The notes under the pieces were generated by a model. That model did no database searches. It worked only from the letters and a program-made list of their open reading frames with translations, and had not been told where the DNA came from. A stretch of 64,000 bases of DNA from an uncultured Alistipes sp. (GTDB lineage: Bacteria > Bacteroidota > Bacteroidia > Bacteroidales > Rikenellaceae), in the NCBI GenBank assembly GCA_944321945.1, contig CALUNE010000007.1:37055-101054 (forward strand), in the 5' to 3' direction. The position numbers and the translations under genes were made by a program. Below, piece by piece: positions 48,561 to 58,079 of the stretch; the first letter of the stretch is position 1; each line of letters starts with the position of its first letter.

Positions 48561-48871
48561 CATACCCAACAGCAGGGTCATTCCCCGCAATAGCCGCAGG
48601 CATCCGCCCGAAAAGCGGAGTTCCGACGGATGCCGACCGGATGCAGTCGGGGCCGACCGGCTCCCGCCCCGGTAAGGGGAGAGCCCGGGCCGCGGGAGCC
48701 GTCCGCGGCGGAACCTCCGGATACGGACCGCATGTCGGGATTCTCCCGACGTTCCGCCGCGGGCCCGTCGTGGTTTTCCTTCCTCTGGAAAGAAAAACCA
48801 CGGCGGCGGTCGGCCGCTGCATCTTTTCGTCCAAAAATTCGTACCTTTGCGGGCCATAAGCGAACCACGAC
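48561..48871. other. Intergenic region between the RND permease and MATE genes
   Basis: About 310 bases without a convincing gene. It holds GC-rich inverted segments, an imperfect hairpin of TGGTTTTCCTTCC with GGAAAGAAAAACCA (48771-48800), and the MATE promoter element near the right end. Confidence 0.55.
48842..48849 (+). promoter_or_regulatory. Promoter -7 element of the second MATE gene
   Basis: TACCTTTG, a perfect TAnnTTTG, 22 bases before the MATE ATG. Confidence 0.6.
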
Positions 48872-50230
48872 ATGTACCGTTTTTCGACCTACAAAGAACA
48901 ATACCGACAGAATCTGCGCCTGGCCCTGCCCGTCGTGCTGACCCAGCTGGGACAGATCCTCACGCAGTTCGCCGACAACCTGATGGTCGGCCGCTACGGC
49001 GGAGACGATCCCACGCCGCTGGCCGCCGTCTCGTTCGGCGGTTCGGTCTTCTTCATCCTCTTCATCGCCGCCATCGGCATCGCCCTGGGCATGACCCCGC
49101 TGGTGGGCGAACGCTTCGTGCAGGGCGACCGCACCCGCTCGGCCCGGCTGCTGCAGAACGGGATCCTCTTCTACGGCGTGCTAGGCGTGGTCATGGCCGT
49201 CGTTCAATATGCGGCCATTCCGCTGCTCTACCACATGCGACAGCCGGTCGACGTGGTCGACATGGCCATCCCCTACTACAAAATGCTCGTCTGGAGCATG
49301 CCGGCCGTCATGCTCTTCTTCGCCTTCAAGCAGTTCCTCGAGGGGGTCGGCAACACCCGCGCCGAGATGTACGCCACGATCGTGGCCAACGTGGCCAACG
49401 TCGTCTTCAACTGGTTCTTCATCTACGGCCACGCCGGAGCCCCCGAAATGGGAGCCGAAGGCGCCGGCCTGGGCACCCTGCTGGCCCGCGTGATCGGCAT
49501 GCTGATCATCATCGGGTACTTCTGCGCCCAAAGCCGCTACCGGAGTTATTTCGGGGAGTTCTCGATGCGGGGATTCTCCCTGGGGAGTATCCGCCAGCTC
49601 TTCCGCATGGGCGGGCCCATCTCGCTGCAGATGTTCCTCGAATCGTCGGCCTTCGTCGGCACGGGCCTCATGATGGGATGGTTCGGCAAACAGGCTCTGA
49701 GCGCCAACCAGATCGCCATGACCATCGGCAACTGCGCCTTCATGATCGTCATGTCGATCGGCGCCGCCGCGACCATCCGCATCTCCCACTGCTACGGCGC
49801 CCGCAACATCGGCGAACTGTCGCTGGCCGCCCGGGCCTCGTATCACCTCGTGGTGGCCTGGAACGCCTTCGCGGCTCTGATCTTCATCACGCTGCGGCAC
49901 GTCATCCCGACGCTCTTCACCTCGAATGCCGAGGTCATCGCCATCACCTCCCAACTGCTCGTGCTGGCCGCCCTGTACCAACTCTCGGACGGCATTCAGA
50001 ACGTCTCGGTAGGCATCCTGCGCGGCATTCAGGACGTACGGATCATCATGCCGATCGCCTTCGTGTCGTACTGGCTGCTCAACCTGCCGGTGGGCTACCT
50101 GCTGGGCTTCACGCTGGGGATGGGCCCCTCGGGGCTCTTCCTGGGCTTCACCTTCGGACTTTCGGCCGCCGCCGTGCTGCTCATCCTGCGCATCCGCCAC
50201 AGCGTGCGACGCCTGCGCGAGACGAAATAG
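48872..50230 (+). CDS. MATE family efflux transporter (second, NorM-like)
   Basis: A 452-residue protein with about twelve membrane segments in two halves; LPVVLTQLGQILTQFADNLMVGRYG opens the first and MGGPISLQMFLESSAFVGTGLMMGWFGKQALSANQIAMTIGN the second. The start resembles NorM-type MATE pumps more than the MATE at 17.4 kb. It should expel drugs or metabolites; its position after an RND pump may reflect a broader export cluster, but it has its own promoter. Confidence 0.93.
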   Translation: MYRFSTYKEQYRQNLRLALPVVLTQLGQILTQFADNLMVGRYGGDDPTPLAAVSFGGSVFFILFIAAIGIALGMTPLVGERFVQGDRTRSARLLQNGILFYGVLGVVMAVVQYAAIPLLYHMRQPVDVVDMAIPYYKMLVWSMPAVMLFFAFKQFLEGVGNTRAEMYATIVANVANVVFNWFFIYGHAGAPEMGAEGAGLGTLLARVIGMLIIIGYFCAQSRYRSYFGEFSMRGFSLGSIRQLFRMGGPISLQMFLESSAFVGTGLMMGWFGKQALSANQIAMTIGNCAFMIVMSIGAAATIRISHCYGARNIGELSLAARASYHLVVAWNAFAALIFITLRHVIPTLFTSNAEVIAITSQLLVLAALYQLSDGIQNVSVGILRGIQDVRIIMPIAFVSYWLLNLPVGYLLGFTLGMGPSGLFLGFTFGLSAAAVLLILRIRHSVRRLRETK

Positions 50231-50277
50231 TCGGCGATTCAAAAATTTTTCGTATCTTTACGCAAATTATACCCGAA

Positions 50278-52011
50278 ATGGAGATCGAAAAACCACATAA
50301 CGGCGCCTGCAAACCCGAAGTGGGTCGCGGCTGCGCCTTCTGCAACTGCGGCGCCGAACCCGAAGCCCGCCTCTGCGACGGATGCTTCAAACTGCACGAA
50401 ACCGCCTGGCTCGACGAATACCCCGTCAACGAACCGACGGACATCGTCGAGGTGCGCTTCAAGAACACCCGGCGCTCGTTCTATCAGAATGTCAACCACC
50501 TCGACCTCAAGCGCGGCGACATCGTCGCCGTCGAGGCCTCGCCCGGTCACGACATCGGCATCGTCTCGCTCACGGGCGATCTGGTGGCCCGGCAGATGCG
50601 CCGCGTCGGATTCAACCCCTACAACGGCGAATACAAGAAGATCTACCGCAAGGCCAAACCCTACGACATCGAACGCTGGCAGGAGGCCATCGCCCTCGAA
50701 CACGAAACGATGATCGCCTCGCGCCAGATCGCCGCCGACATGGGTCTGAACATGAAGATCGGCGACGTCGAGTACCAGGGCGACAAAATCAAGGCCATCT
50801 TCTACTACATCGCCGACGAACGCGTCGACTTCCGCGAACTGATCAAGGTCTTCGCCGAACGCTTCCACATCCGCATCGAGATGAAGCAGATCGGCGCCCG
50901 CCAGGAGGCCGGCCGCATCGGCGGTCTGGGAGCCTGCGGCCGCGAACTGTGCTGCGCCTCGTGGATGTCGACCTTCTCGAGCGTGACGACCGGCGCCGCC
51001 CGCGTGCAGGACATCTCGCTCAACCCCCAGAAACTGGCCGGACAGTGTTCGAAACTCAAGTGCTGCATGATGTACGAGTACGATGCCTACGTCGATGCTC
51101 GCAAGGATTTCCCGCGGCTGCGCGAACCGCTCGAGACCGAAGAGGGACAATGGTTTCTCGTCAAGAGCGACGTGCTGGCCGGGACGATGACCTTCTCGTC
51201 GTCGAAGGAGACGATGTCGAATCTTACCACGCTGCCCGTCGCCCGCGTGAAGGAGATCCTGGCGCTGAACCGTCAGGGCAAAAAGGTCGAACAGCTGCAG
51301 CACGCCGACGACATCCAGCCGACGGTGGAGGAGCCGACCTACCGCTCGGAGGAGGACAGCATCACGCGTTTCGACCAGGCCAAACGCCGCAAACGGGGCG
51401 GCAAGAACAAGAACCGCAACAACCAGAACGGGCAGAACGCTCAGAACGGACAGCAGGCCCGCGCTCAACAGCCGGCCGCCAATCCGGATGGAGGCGACGA
51501 ATCGCTGCGCGAAAACGGCCGTGAAACTCCGCAGCGCAATGCTCAGAACCGCAACAACCGCAAAGGAAAAGGTGGGGCAAACGCCAACTCCGCAAACGGT
51601 GCCAATGCCGGCAACAGCGAGAAACCGCGTCCGGAAAACGGCGCCGGGAAGCGCCGCGACAACAACCGGGAGGCACGGTCTGAAAACGGCAACAACCGGG
51701 AGACGCGCCCGGAAAACGGAGGCAACCGGGAAGCGCGGAATCAGAACGGTCAAAACGCCCGGAATGTCCCGGCCGACAAGCCCGACAACGGACAGAACGG
51801 GCAGAACGAACAGAACGGAAACACCGAGTCCCCGAACCGCGAAGGCGGCCGCAACCGCAACCGCCGCAACCATCGTCGCGGCGACCGGAACGGAGGCAAC
51901 GGCGGCAACGGCGGCGGCCAAAATGGCGGCATCCGTTCGAAAGGCAGCACAGGCGAGCCGAACGGTTCGCCCGCAGCAGCCGGCAATGCCCCGGCGAAAG
52001 ACAAGGAATAA
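50278..52011 (+). CDS. ricT: RicT/PSP1-domain protein with an Asn/Gly/Arg-rich repeat tail
   Basis: A 577-residue protein. An N-terminal Cys-rich segment (CAFCNCGAEPEARLCDGC) precedes the PSP1 domain (~55-300) with IGGLGACGRELCCASWM and CSKLKCCMMYEYDAY, whose cysteines bind iron-sulfur in RicT/YaaT. RicT acts with RicA and RicF in RNA processing in Bacillus; in Bacteroidota the role is less clear. Residues ~385-577 are low complexity, with ten-residue units such as NNREARSENG and NNRETRPENG. The gene is followed by gldH and trmB in the same direction. Confidence 0.88.
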   Translation: MEIEKPHNGACKPEVGRGCAFCNCGAEPEARLCDGCFKLHETAWLDEYPVNEPTDIVEVRFKNTRRSFYQNVNHLDLKRGDIVAVEASPGHDIGIVSLTGDLVARQMRRVGFNPYNGEYKKIYRKAKPYDIERWQEAIALEHETMIASRQIAADMGLNMKIGDVEYQGDKIKAIFYYIADERVDFRELIKVFAERFHIRIEMKQIGARQEAGRIGGLGACGRELCCASWMSTFSSVTTGAARVQDISLNPQKLAGQCSKLKCCMMYEYDAYVDARKDFPRLREPLETEEGQWFLVKSDVLAGTMTFSSSKETMSNLTTLPVARVKEILALNRQGKKVEQLQHADDIQPTVEEPTYRSEEDSITRFDQAKRRKRGGKNKNRNNQNGQNAQNGQQARAQQPAANPDGGDESLRENGRETPQRNAQNRNNRKGKGGANANSANGANAGNSEKPRPENGAGKRRDNNREARSENGNNRETRPENGGNREARNQNGQNARNVPADKPDNGQNGQNEQNGNTESPNREGGRNRNRRNHRRGDRNGGNGGNGGGQNGGIRSKGSTGEPNGSPAAAGNAPAKDKE

Positions 52012-52099
52012 CAACCGGACGGTGGAAAAGACGATTCGGATGAAGGGACCGACAGAAAGACGGATCGCCTCGCGCAACCCCCTTTCGAGCAGGAGAATC

Positions 52100-52185
52100 C
52101 GGACGGAGAAAACTCCGGCAGAGGGATCGGTTCAGGCGGAAAAGGATGCAACGGGAAGAGGCGCTCGGACGGAGAAAACTCCGGC
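52100..52185. repeat. Pair of identical 20-base repeats upstream of gldH
   Basis: CGGACGGAGAAAACTCCGGC occurs at 52100-52119 and 52166-52185, 66 bases apart. Each copy holds a small hairpin (CGGAG-AAAA-CTCCG). In the gldH frame the copies encode RTEKTPA twice, so they may be a decayed in-frame duplication. Confidence 0.8.
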
Positions 52186-52219
52186 CGGAAAGTTGTCGAC
52201 GCCACGAACCGTTCGACGG

Positions 52220-52639
52220 ATGGTCTGGAGCGGGATGCTTCTGATCGGATGCGTCGGATGCACGTCGCCCTACCAGAGTGCCGTCACGGATGTTCCACCC
52301 CGCAGGTGGCACGAAACGGCCGAAATCCGACTGGAAAATGCCGACTCGACCACGTTGCGCGATGCGGATCTCTTTCTGCGCTGCAACGACCGCTTCGCCG
52401 AAGATACCCTCACGGTCCGCATCGCGACGCTCTCGCCCGATTCGCTCCGCTTCGAGGAGCCGTTCCTGCTGGCCATCAGCCGCACGGGCGGTCCGGCAGC
52501 CCTGATGCGCGAAGTCGTTGTCCCCTACCGCCGCCGGATCCTTCTCGGCCGCACGGGCGAATACCGGATCCAAATCACCCCGACACGCCCCGTCCGCGGG
52601 ATCGAGGCCGTCGGGATCCGCCTCTGCAAAAGCAACTGA
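52220..52639 (+). CDS. gldH: GldH-like gliding motility/secretion lipoprotein
   Basis: A 139-residue protein with a short lipoprotein signal (MVWSGMLLIGCVGC). The mature part (PPRRWHETAEIRLENADSTTLRDADLFLRC, later GRTGEYRIQITPTRPVRGIEAVGIRL) follows the GldH pattern, including the terminal GI-x-x-VGIRL. GldH is a Bacteroidota lipoprotein linked to gliding and found also in non-motile species. A TTG at 52193 would add nine residues (including RTVRR) and give a better positive N-terminus. Assignment is by short motifs, so moderate. Confidence 0.65.
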   Translation: MVWSGMLLIGCVGCTSPYQSAVTDVPPRRWHETAEIRLENADSTTLRDADLFLRCNDRFAEDTLTVRIATLSPDSLRFEEPFLLAISRTGGPAALMREVVVPYRRRILLGRTGEYRIQITPTRPVRGIEAVGIRLCKSN

Positions 52640-52730
52640 TCCCCGCACGAGCCGCCCGACCCGGACGAATATGACACAACACAAGCCGCCCCGGGCGCTA
52701 ACACAAATACTCACAGAGCAAAACATCCGC

Positions 52731-53483
52731 ATGGGAAAAGACAAACTCCGCCGCTTCCGCGAAAACCTTACCTTCGCCTGCTTCGTGCAACCCGAATTCG
52801 AGGAGGTTTTCCGCCACGACCATCCGCTCAAGGGGCATTGGAATACCGATTTCTTCCACAACGACCGCCCGATCGTCCTCGAGCTCGGATGCGGAAAGGG
52901 CGAATACACCGTGGCACTGGCCGAACGCGACCCCGACCGCAACTACATCGGCATCGACATCAAGGGGGCCCGCATGTGGCGCGGTGCGAAAACCGCCACC
53001 GAACGCGGCCTGTCGAACGTGGGATTCCTGCGTACGCGCATCGAATTCATCAACGGGCTCTTCGCCGAAAACGAGGTCTCGGAACTCTGGATCACCTTCC
53101 CCGACCCACAGCTCAAGACCCGCCGGGCCAAGAAGCGTCTCACCTCGCCGCTCTTCCTCGAATACTACGCCCGGATGCTGCGCCCCGACGGGGTCATCAA
53201 CCTCAAGACCGATTCGAAACACCTGTACGCCTATACGAACGAGGTGATCCGCCGCTTCGGGCTTCCGTGCGAGGTCTCCGAGCCCGACATCTACGGATCG
53301 GGATTCGCCGACGAGGTCCTCTCGGTAAAGACCGCCTATGAGCAGCGGTTCCTCGAAATGGGGCTCCCGATCACCTATACGCGCTTCCGCCTCGACGGAC
53401 GCCGCAACTTCCCCTGGTTCGACTGGGAGGAGGACGAAAAACTCGAAAAGGACGCCGAAGAGGCACGAAAGACCGGGCACTGA
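52731..53483 (+). CDS. trmB: tRNA (guanine-N7-)-methyltransferase
   Basis: A 250-residue SAM-dependent enzyme that makes m7G46 in tRNA. Motif I is IVLELGCGKGEYTVALA (~45), the family signature is LWITFPDPQLKTRRAKKRL (~120), and NLKTDSKHLY and SVKTAYEQRFL follow. The ATG at 52731 (MGKDKLRRF) is the usual Bacteroidota start; an upstream ATG at 52671 would add 20 residues. The stop codon lies inside the loop of the terminator hairpin. Confidence 0.93.
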   Translation: MGKDKLRRFRENLTFACFVQPEFEEVFRHDHPLKGHWNTDFFHNDRPIVLELGCGKGEYTVALAERDPDRNYIGIDIKGARMWRGAKTATERGLSNVGFLRTRIEFINGLFAENEVSELWITFPDPQLKTRRAKKRLTSPLFLEYYARMLRPDGVINLKTDSKHLYAYTNEVIRRFGLPCEVSEPDIYGSGFADEVLSVKTAYEQRFLEMGLPITYTRFRLDGRRNFPWFDWEEDEKLEKDAEEARKTGH

Positions 53484-53498
53484 GCCCGGTCTTTCGTT
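53467..53498 (+). terminator. Terminator that contains the trmB stop codon
   Basis: GAAAGACCGGGC (53467-53478) pairs with GCCCGGTCTTTC (53484-53495). The loop holds the last codon bases and the TGA stop. Confidence 0.85.
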
Positions 53499-53564
53499 TG
53501 TCACGCTTCGCGCCGGCCGTGCGCAACGCCTCACGTCCAAGGCCGAAAGCTCCCGCAGGGACGT

Positions 53565-54659
53565 CTACCGCAGGTCGAGCAGCTCCATGATGCGGCGGGC
53601 AAGTTCCGAGTTCTCCATCACGCCGCCGATGCGGTCGGCTCCGGCACCGTAGAGATAAACGGGGACCATCGTGGCCGAATGGTTGCGGGTCGAAAAATCG
53701 TAACGGATCTCCGAATGGGCCCGGGTGAAGTCGGCCTCCTGCCCCGGAAGCGAAAGACCGCCCGTCTCGTGATCGGCCGTCACCACCACCAGCACCCCGG
53801 GCGTGCGATCGGCATAGTCCATCGCCTCCTGAACCGCCCGGTCGAAATCGCGCATCTCGGCCTGCATCCATTTGACATCGTTGGCATGTCCCGCCAGATC
53901 GATCTGCGAACCCTCGACCATCAGCATGAACCCCGTGCCGCGGACCGCAGCATCGTTGCTCAATATCTCCAGGGCCTTGCGTGTGGCCCGGGGCAGGAAA
54001 TCCCCGCGACGCGGCGCCGGATCGAGATGCCGCTCGGCCACCACACACGCCACGCGCCCGTGCGTCAGCGTATCGGTCGCCTCGAGCCGGTCCGTGACGA
54101 AATATCCGCTGCGGCGAAGGGCGTCCAGACCGCTGCCGCCCGCAGGACACTCCTCCGCAAGCCACTTGCGGCCGCCCCCGAACAGCACGTCGACGCCACT
54201 CGCCAACAGATCCCGGGTAATCAGTTCCGTATTGTTGCGATTGGATTCGTGAGCGTAGAAGGCCGCCGGAGTGGCATGCTGCAGATAGCAGGTCACGGCA
54301 ATACCCGTAGGCATGCCCTTCTCACGGGCCCGGGTCATCATCGACCGCAGCGGATGATCCTCAAGATCAACCCCCAGACGACCGTTCCCGGTCTTCACGG
54401 CCGACGACAGCGCCGTGCCGGCCGCCGCCGAATCGGTCACCCGGCTGTTGGCCGAACGCGTGCGGATCAGCGCCACCTGCTGCGCCCGATCGAAGGCCGT
54501 CAGCGTATCGCCGCGCTCCGTCTGCAGCATCGACACCTGAGCCAGGCCCATTCCGTCGCCGATCAGAAAAATCAGACTGCGAACCTCGCCGCCGTCCGCA
54601 GCCGCAACCCGCACCACCGTGCAGATCGCAGCCGCCCACATCAAAATCCTCTTTTTCAT
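53565..54659 (-). CDS. Alkaline phosphatase, secreted
   Basis: A 364-residue PhoA-family phosphatase with a signal peptide (RILMWAAAICTVVRVAAA). Metal and catalytic motifs are FLIGDGMG (~35), the nucleophile serine in RVTDSAAAGTAL (~78), MVEGSQIDLAGHAND, VVTADHETGG and RNHSATMVPVYLYG. It should release phosphate from esters in the periplasm. The ATG at 54659 is preferred over a GTG three codons earlier. It is divergent from ung. Confidence 0.94.
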   Translation of the reverse strand: MKKRILMWAAAICTVVRVAAADGGEVRSLIFLIGDGMGLAQVSMLQTERGDTLTAFDRAQQVALIRTRSANSRVTDSAAAGTALSSAVKTGNGRLGVDLEDHPLRSMMTRAREKGMPTGIAVTCYLQHATPAAFYAHESNRNNTELITRDLLASGVDVLFGGGRKWLAEECPAGGSGLDALRRSGYFVTDRLEATDTLTHGRVACVVAERHLDPAPRRGDFLPRATRKALEILSNDAAVRGTGFMLMVEGSQIDLAGHANDVKWMQAEMRDFDRAVQEAMDYADRTPGVLVVVTADHETGGLSLPGQEADFTRAHSEIRYDFSTRNHSATMVPVYLYGAGADRIGGVMENSELARRIMELLDLR

Positions 54660-54711
54660 GTTACTCACTCGATTTCAATGCGAAGATAAGCGCTTTTTCC
54701 GAACTTTTTGC

Positions 54712-54719
54712 TACTTTTA
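54712..54719 (+). promoter_or_regulatory. Possible -7 element of ung
   Basis: TACTTTTA differs from TAnnTTTG only in the last base and lies 23 bases before the ung ATG. Confidence 0.4.
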
Positions 54720-54742
54720 CACCACTTTAATCGCATTTCAAC

Positions 54743-55405
54743 ATGGATGTAAAGATCGCCCCGGACTGGAAGGAGATCCTCGCCCCGGAGTTCGAAAAGC
54801 CCTATTTCGCGCAATTGACCGATTTCGTCCGTCAGGAGTACGCCACCCACCGCGTCTATCCACGCGGAAGCAACATCTTCCGGGCTTTCGACAAATGTCC
54901 GTTCGAGCAGCTGAAGGTCGTCATCATCGGCCAGGATCCCTATCACGGACCGGGACAGGCCAACGGTCTCTGCTTCTCGGTAGCCGACGGCATTCCCTTC
55001 CCGCCCTCGCTGCAGAACATCTTCAAGGAGGTGGCCGACGACACGGGGCGTCCGATTCCCACGAGCGGCAACCTCGACCGCTGGGCCGAACAGGGCGTCC
55101 TGTTGCTGAACTCCGTGCTGACGGTCCGGGCCCACGAGGCCGCCTCGCACGCCAACCACGGCTGGGAGACCTTCACCGACGCCGTCGTGCGGGCCATCGC
55201 CGAACGCCGGCAGGGCATCGTCTACATGCTGTGGGGAAGCTACGCCCAGCGCAAGGGGGCCATCGCCGATCCGGCGCGTAACCTCATACTGAAGGCTGTT
55301 CATCCATCACCGCTCTCGGTCTACCGCGGATTCTTCGGTTGCCACCACTTCTCGCGGGCCAACGAGTATCTCGTCAGTCAGGGCAAGGAGCCGATCGTCT
55401 GGTAG
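54743..55405 (+). CDS. ung: Uracil-DNA glycosylase
   Basis: A 220-residue family 1 UDG that removes uracil from DNA. The water-activating motif VVIIGQDPYHGPGQANGL (~58) and the DNA-intercalation loop HPSPLSVYRGF (~190) are intact, as is LLLNSVLTVR. Length is usual. No neighbour suggests a special context; the gene ends before a terminator shared with rpoD. Confidence 0.97.
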   Translation: MDVKIAPDWKEILAPEFEKPYFAQLTDFVRQEYATHRVYPRGSNIFRAFDKCPFEQLKVVIIGQDPYHGPGQANGLCFSVADGIPFPPSLQNIFKEVADDTGRPIPTSGNLDRWAEQGVLLLNSVLTVRAHEAASHANHGWETFTDAVVRAIAERRQGIVYMLWGSYAQRKGAIADPARNLILKAVHPSPLSVYRGFFGCHHFSRANEYLVSQGKEPIVW

Positions 55406-55607
55406 CCTCACCATCGCCCGGCTGGCCATGACTTCCCGCCGCGAATTTGCCGAAAGCCGGTCACAACGGGCTCCCGTCACAACCTGCCGGGAAAGCAGGC
55501 GGCGACACTCCCAACCGGTCGAAAACGGCTGAAGTATCTTCTGAAACAGGCCGTAACCCGTAGTTCTCACAACAAACCGGCCGCAGCGACCGATCACTTC
55601 CACCGAC

Positions 55608-55640
55608 AAAAAAACCGGAGGCCGCAGCCTCCGGTTTTTC
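55608..55640. terminator. Bidirectional terminator between ung and rpoD
   Basis: AAAAACCGGAGGC pairs perfectly with GCCTCCGGTTTTT around CGCA. A and T runs on both sides suit both converging genes. Confidence 0.85.
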
Positions 55641-55661
55641 CATATTCCGTAACAGGATTTT

Positions 55662-56522
55662 CTACCCCAGATAGGATTTCAGCAGTTTCGAACGCGACGA
55701 ATGGCGCAGACGACGAATCGCCTTCTCCTTGATCTGACGGACACGTTCACGCGTGAGGTCGAACTTTTCGCCGATCTCCTCGAGCGTCATCTCCGAGCAG
55801 CCGATGCCGAAGAAGTACTTGATGATGTCGCGTTCGCGCTCGGTCAGCGTCTCGAGGGCCCGCTCAACCTCGGTCGACAGCGACTCGTTGATCAGTCCGC
55901 GATCGGCGTTGGGCGAATCGGGGTTGACCAGCACGTCGAGCAGCGAGTTGTCCTCGCCGTCGGCGAACGGTGCATCCACCGAGACGTGGCGTCCGGCCAC
56001 CCGCAGCGTATCGGTCACCTTCTCCTTCGGGAGTTCCAGTTCGGTAGCCAGCTCTTCGGGCGACGGCGTACGCTCGTGCTCCTGTTCGAAGCGGGCGAAG
56101 GCCTTGTTGATCTTGTTGAGCGAGCCGACCTGGTTCAGCGGCAGACGCACGATACGCGACTGCTCGGCCAGCGCCTGGAGAATCGACTGACGGATCCACC
56201 ACACCGCATAGGAGATGAACTTGAAGCCACGGGTCTCGTCGAACTTCTCGGCGGCCTTGATCAGACCGAGGTTACCCTCGTTGATCAGGTCGGGCAGGCT
56301 CAGACCCTGGTTCTGATATTGTTTGGCGACGGAAACCACGAAGCGAAGGTTCGCTTTGGTGAGTTTCTCGAGGGCCTCCTGGTCGCCTTTCTTGATTCGT
56401 TGGGCGAGTTCCACCTCCTCTTCCACCGTGATGAGCTCCTCCTTGCCGATCTCCTGCAGGTACTTGTCCAGCGAGGCACTCTCCCGGTTGGTGATGGACT
56501 TTGTGATCTTGAGTTGACGCAT
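55662..56522 (-). CDS. rpoD: Primary sigma factor RpoD (sigma-ABfr type)
   Basis: A 286-residue sigma-70 factor. It lacks region 1.1, as in Bacteroidota. Region 1.2 is [16 protein letters not shown], region 2 holds [38 protein letters not shown] and [15 protein letters not shown], region 3 [19 protein letters not shown], and region 4 ends with [29 protein letters not shown]. This factor is expected to read the TTTG/TAnnTTTG promoters found through the window. degP lies 69 bases upstream on the same strand. Confidence 0.96.
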   Translation of the reverse strand: MRQLKITKSITNRESASLDKYLQEIGKEELITVEEEVELAQRIKKGDQEALEKLTKANLRFVVSVAKQYQNQGLSLPDLINEGNLGLIKAAEKFDETRGFKFISYAVWWIRQSILQALAEQSRIVRLPLNQVGSLNKINKAFARFEQEHERTPSPEELATELELPKEKVTDTLRVAGRHVSVDAPFADGEDNSLLDVLVNPDSPNADRGLINESLSTEVERALETLTERERDIIKYFFGIGCSEMTLEEIGEKFDLTRERVRQIKEKAIRRLRHSSRSKLLKSYLG

Positions 56523-56591
56523 ATCTTTATCCTAACTTCCTAAAATAGTTCCAGTTCCATTCGACACGAAACCCGCCTCCGGATCATTGCC

Positions 56592-58079
56592 TTACTCGAC
56601 GAGCATGTAGCTTGCCGAGCGGCCGTTGGGATAGATACCGTCGATCGAACGGATCTTTTCGGTCATTCGCTGCATGTCCTGGAGCGAGTAGACCGGTTGA
56701 TCGTTGATGTGGGTGATCACGAATCCCTGCTTGACGCGGGCGCGGGCCAGAATTCCGTCCGCCTTGATGCCGACCACCTGCACGCCGCCCCGAATATCGA
56801 GTTCGCGGCACAGCTTCGTACCGGCATCGGCGAATTTACCGCCGAGAGCATCGACCACGTCGACATCCTCCTTGGTCATCAATTCCGTTTTACCAGCCTT
56901 ATTACGCAAAGTGACTACAAATTGTTTCACCTGACCGTCCCTTTTTACCGACAATTTAACCTTATCGTTGGGTCGGCGCTTGGCGATCTGCTCCTGGAGC
57001 GTCGAGGGCTCGGTGATCTTCACGCCGTCGATGTCGAGGATGACGTCACCCTTGCGGATGCCGGCCTCCGAAGCGGAACCGCCCTCCGTGACACTGGCCA
57101 CATAGGCACCGCCCAGATCCTTGATACCGAGCTCCTTGCCCTCCGTGTCGAGGAAGTCCTGATCCACCATGCGGAACTGAATGCCCAGCATGGCGCGCTG
57201 GACGACGCCGTACTCCTTCAGGTCGACCACCACCTTGCGCACGATCGACTCCGGAATGGCGAACGAATAGCCGACATAGCTGCCCGTCTGCGACTTGATA
57301 AGCGTATTGATGCCGACCAGTTCACCGTGGGTGTTGACCAGCGCACCGCCCGAGTTGCCGGGGTTGACCGCCGCATCGGTCTGGATGAACGATTCGATGC
57401 GGAAGTCGTTGGGTATGGCTCCGAGCTGACGCGCCTTGGCGCTCACGATGCCGGCCGTGATGGTCGACTGCAGGTCGAACGGCGAACCGATAGCCAGCAC
57501 CCACTCGCCCAGACGCAGCGCATCGGACGATCCGAAGGGCAGCGTCGGCAGATCCTTCGCATCGATCTTCACCAGGGCCAGATCCGTCGCCGAATCCGTA
57601 CCGATCAGCTTGCCGTCGAACGTACGGCCGTCGTTGAGCTTCACGCGGAGTTTCGTGGCGCCGTCGACGACATGGTTGTTCGTCACCACGTAGCCGTCCT
57701 CCGAGATGATCACGCCCGAACCGCCGGCCCGCTGTTCACGATACTGCGGGCGTCCGTCGCCATAGCCATAGTCCTGCGGGATGCCGAAGAACTCCAGGAA
57801 GGGATCGTACGAACGGCGCGGCATCTCCACCTGCTGGATTGCCTCGATGTTGACAACCGCCTTCACCGCATTCTCGGCGGCATAGGTCAGGTCGGGATAT
57901 TGTTCATTCTGGTAGGAGGTAAAGTGATTGCCCAGAGCCGGCGTACGCTCGACCTCACGCTCGACGTAGGAGACGGTCTGGTCACCCTTTCCGTCCACGG
58001 CCCATGCCGTCAGACCGCCTGCTGCGGCCGATACGGCGACAAGTCCTAAAATCAAAAATGCCTTTTTCATCGTTTTCAA
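56592..58079 (-). CDS. DegP/HtrA-type periplasmic serine protease with two PDZ domains
   Basis: A 495-residue Do-family protease. A signal peptide (KKAFLILGLVAVSAAAGGLTAWA) precedes the trypsin-like domain with the triad histidine in VVTNNHVV, aspartate in ATDLALVKI and serine in NPGNSGGALVN. Two PDZ domains follow (GGAYVASVTEGGSASEAGIRKGDVIL and GVQVVGIKADGILARARVKQGFVI). It should degrade or refold damaged envelope proteins. A second in-frame ATG (58070) gives the start MKKAF. It ends 69 bases before rpoD. Confidence 0.94.
   Translation of the reverse strand: MKTMKKAFLILGLVAVSAAAGGLTAWAVDGKGDQTVSYVEREVERTPALGNHFTSYQNEQYPDLTYAAENAVKAVVNIEAIQQVEMPRRSYDPFLEFFGIPQDYGYGDGRPQYREQRAGGSGVIISEDGYVVTNNHVVDGATKLRVKLNDGRTFDGKLIGTDSATDLALVKIDAKDLPTLPFGSSDALRLGEWVLAIGSPFDLQSTITAGIVSAKARQLGAIPNDFRIESFIQTDAAVNPGNSGGALVNTHGELVGINTLIKSQTGSYVGYSFAIPESIVRKVVVDLKEYGVVQRAMLGIQFRMVDQDFLDTEGKELGIKDLGGAYVASVTEGGSASEAGIRKGDVILDIDGVKITEPSTLQEQIAKRRPNDKVKLSVKRDGQVKQFVVTLRNKAGKTELMTKEDVDVVDALGGKFADAGTKLCRELDIRGGVQVVGIKADGILARARVKQGFVITHINDQPVYSLQDMQRMTEKIRSIDGIYPNGRSASYMLVE

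Noticed and set aside
48561-48841. GC-rich inverted segments after the RND permease as a canonical terminator.
   Set aside because: Stems are imperfect and not followed by a T run in the direction of transcription.
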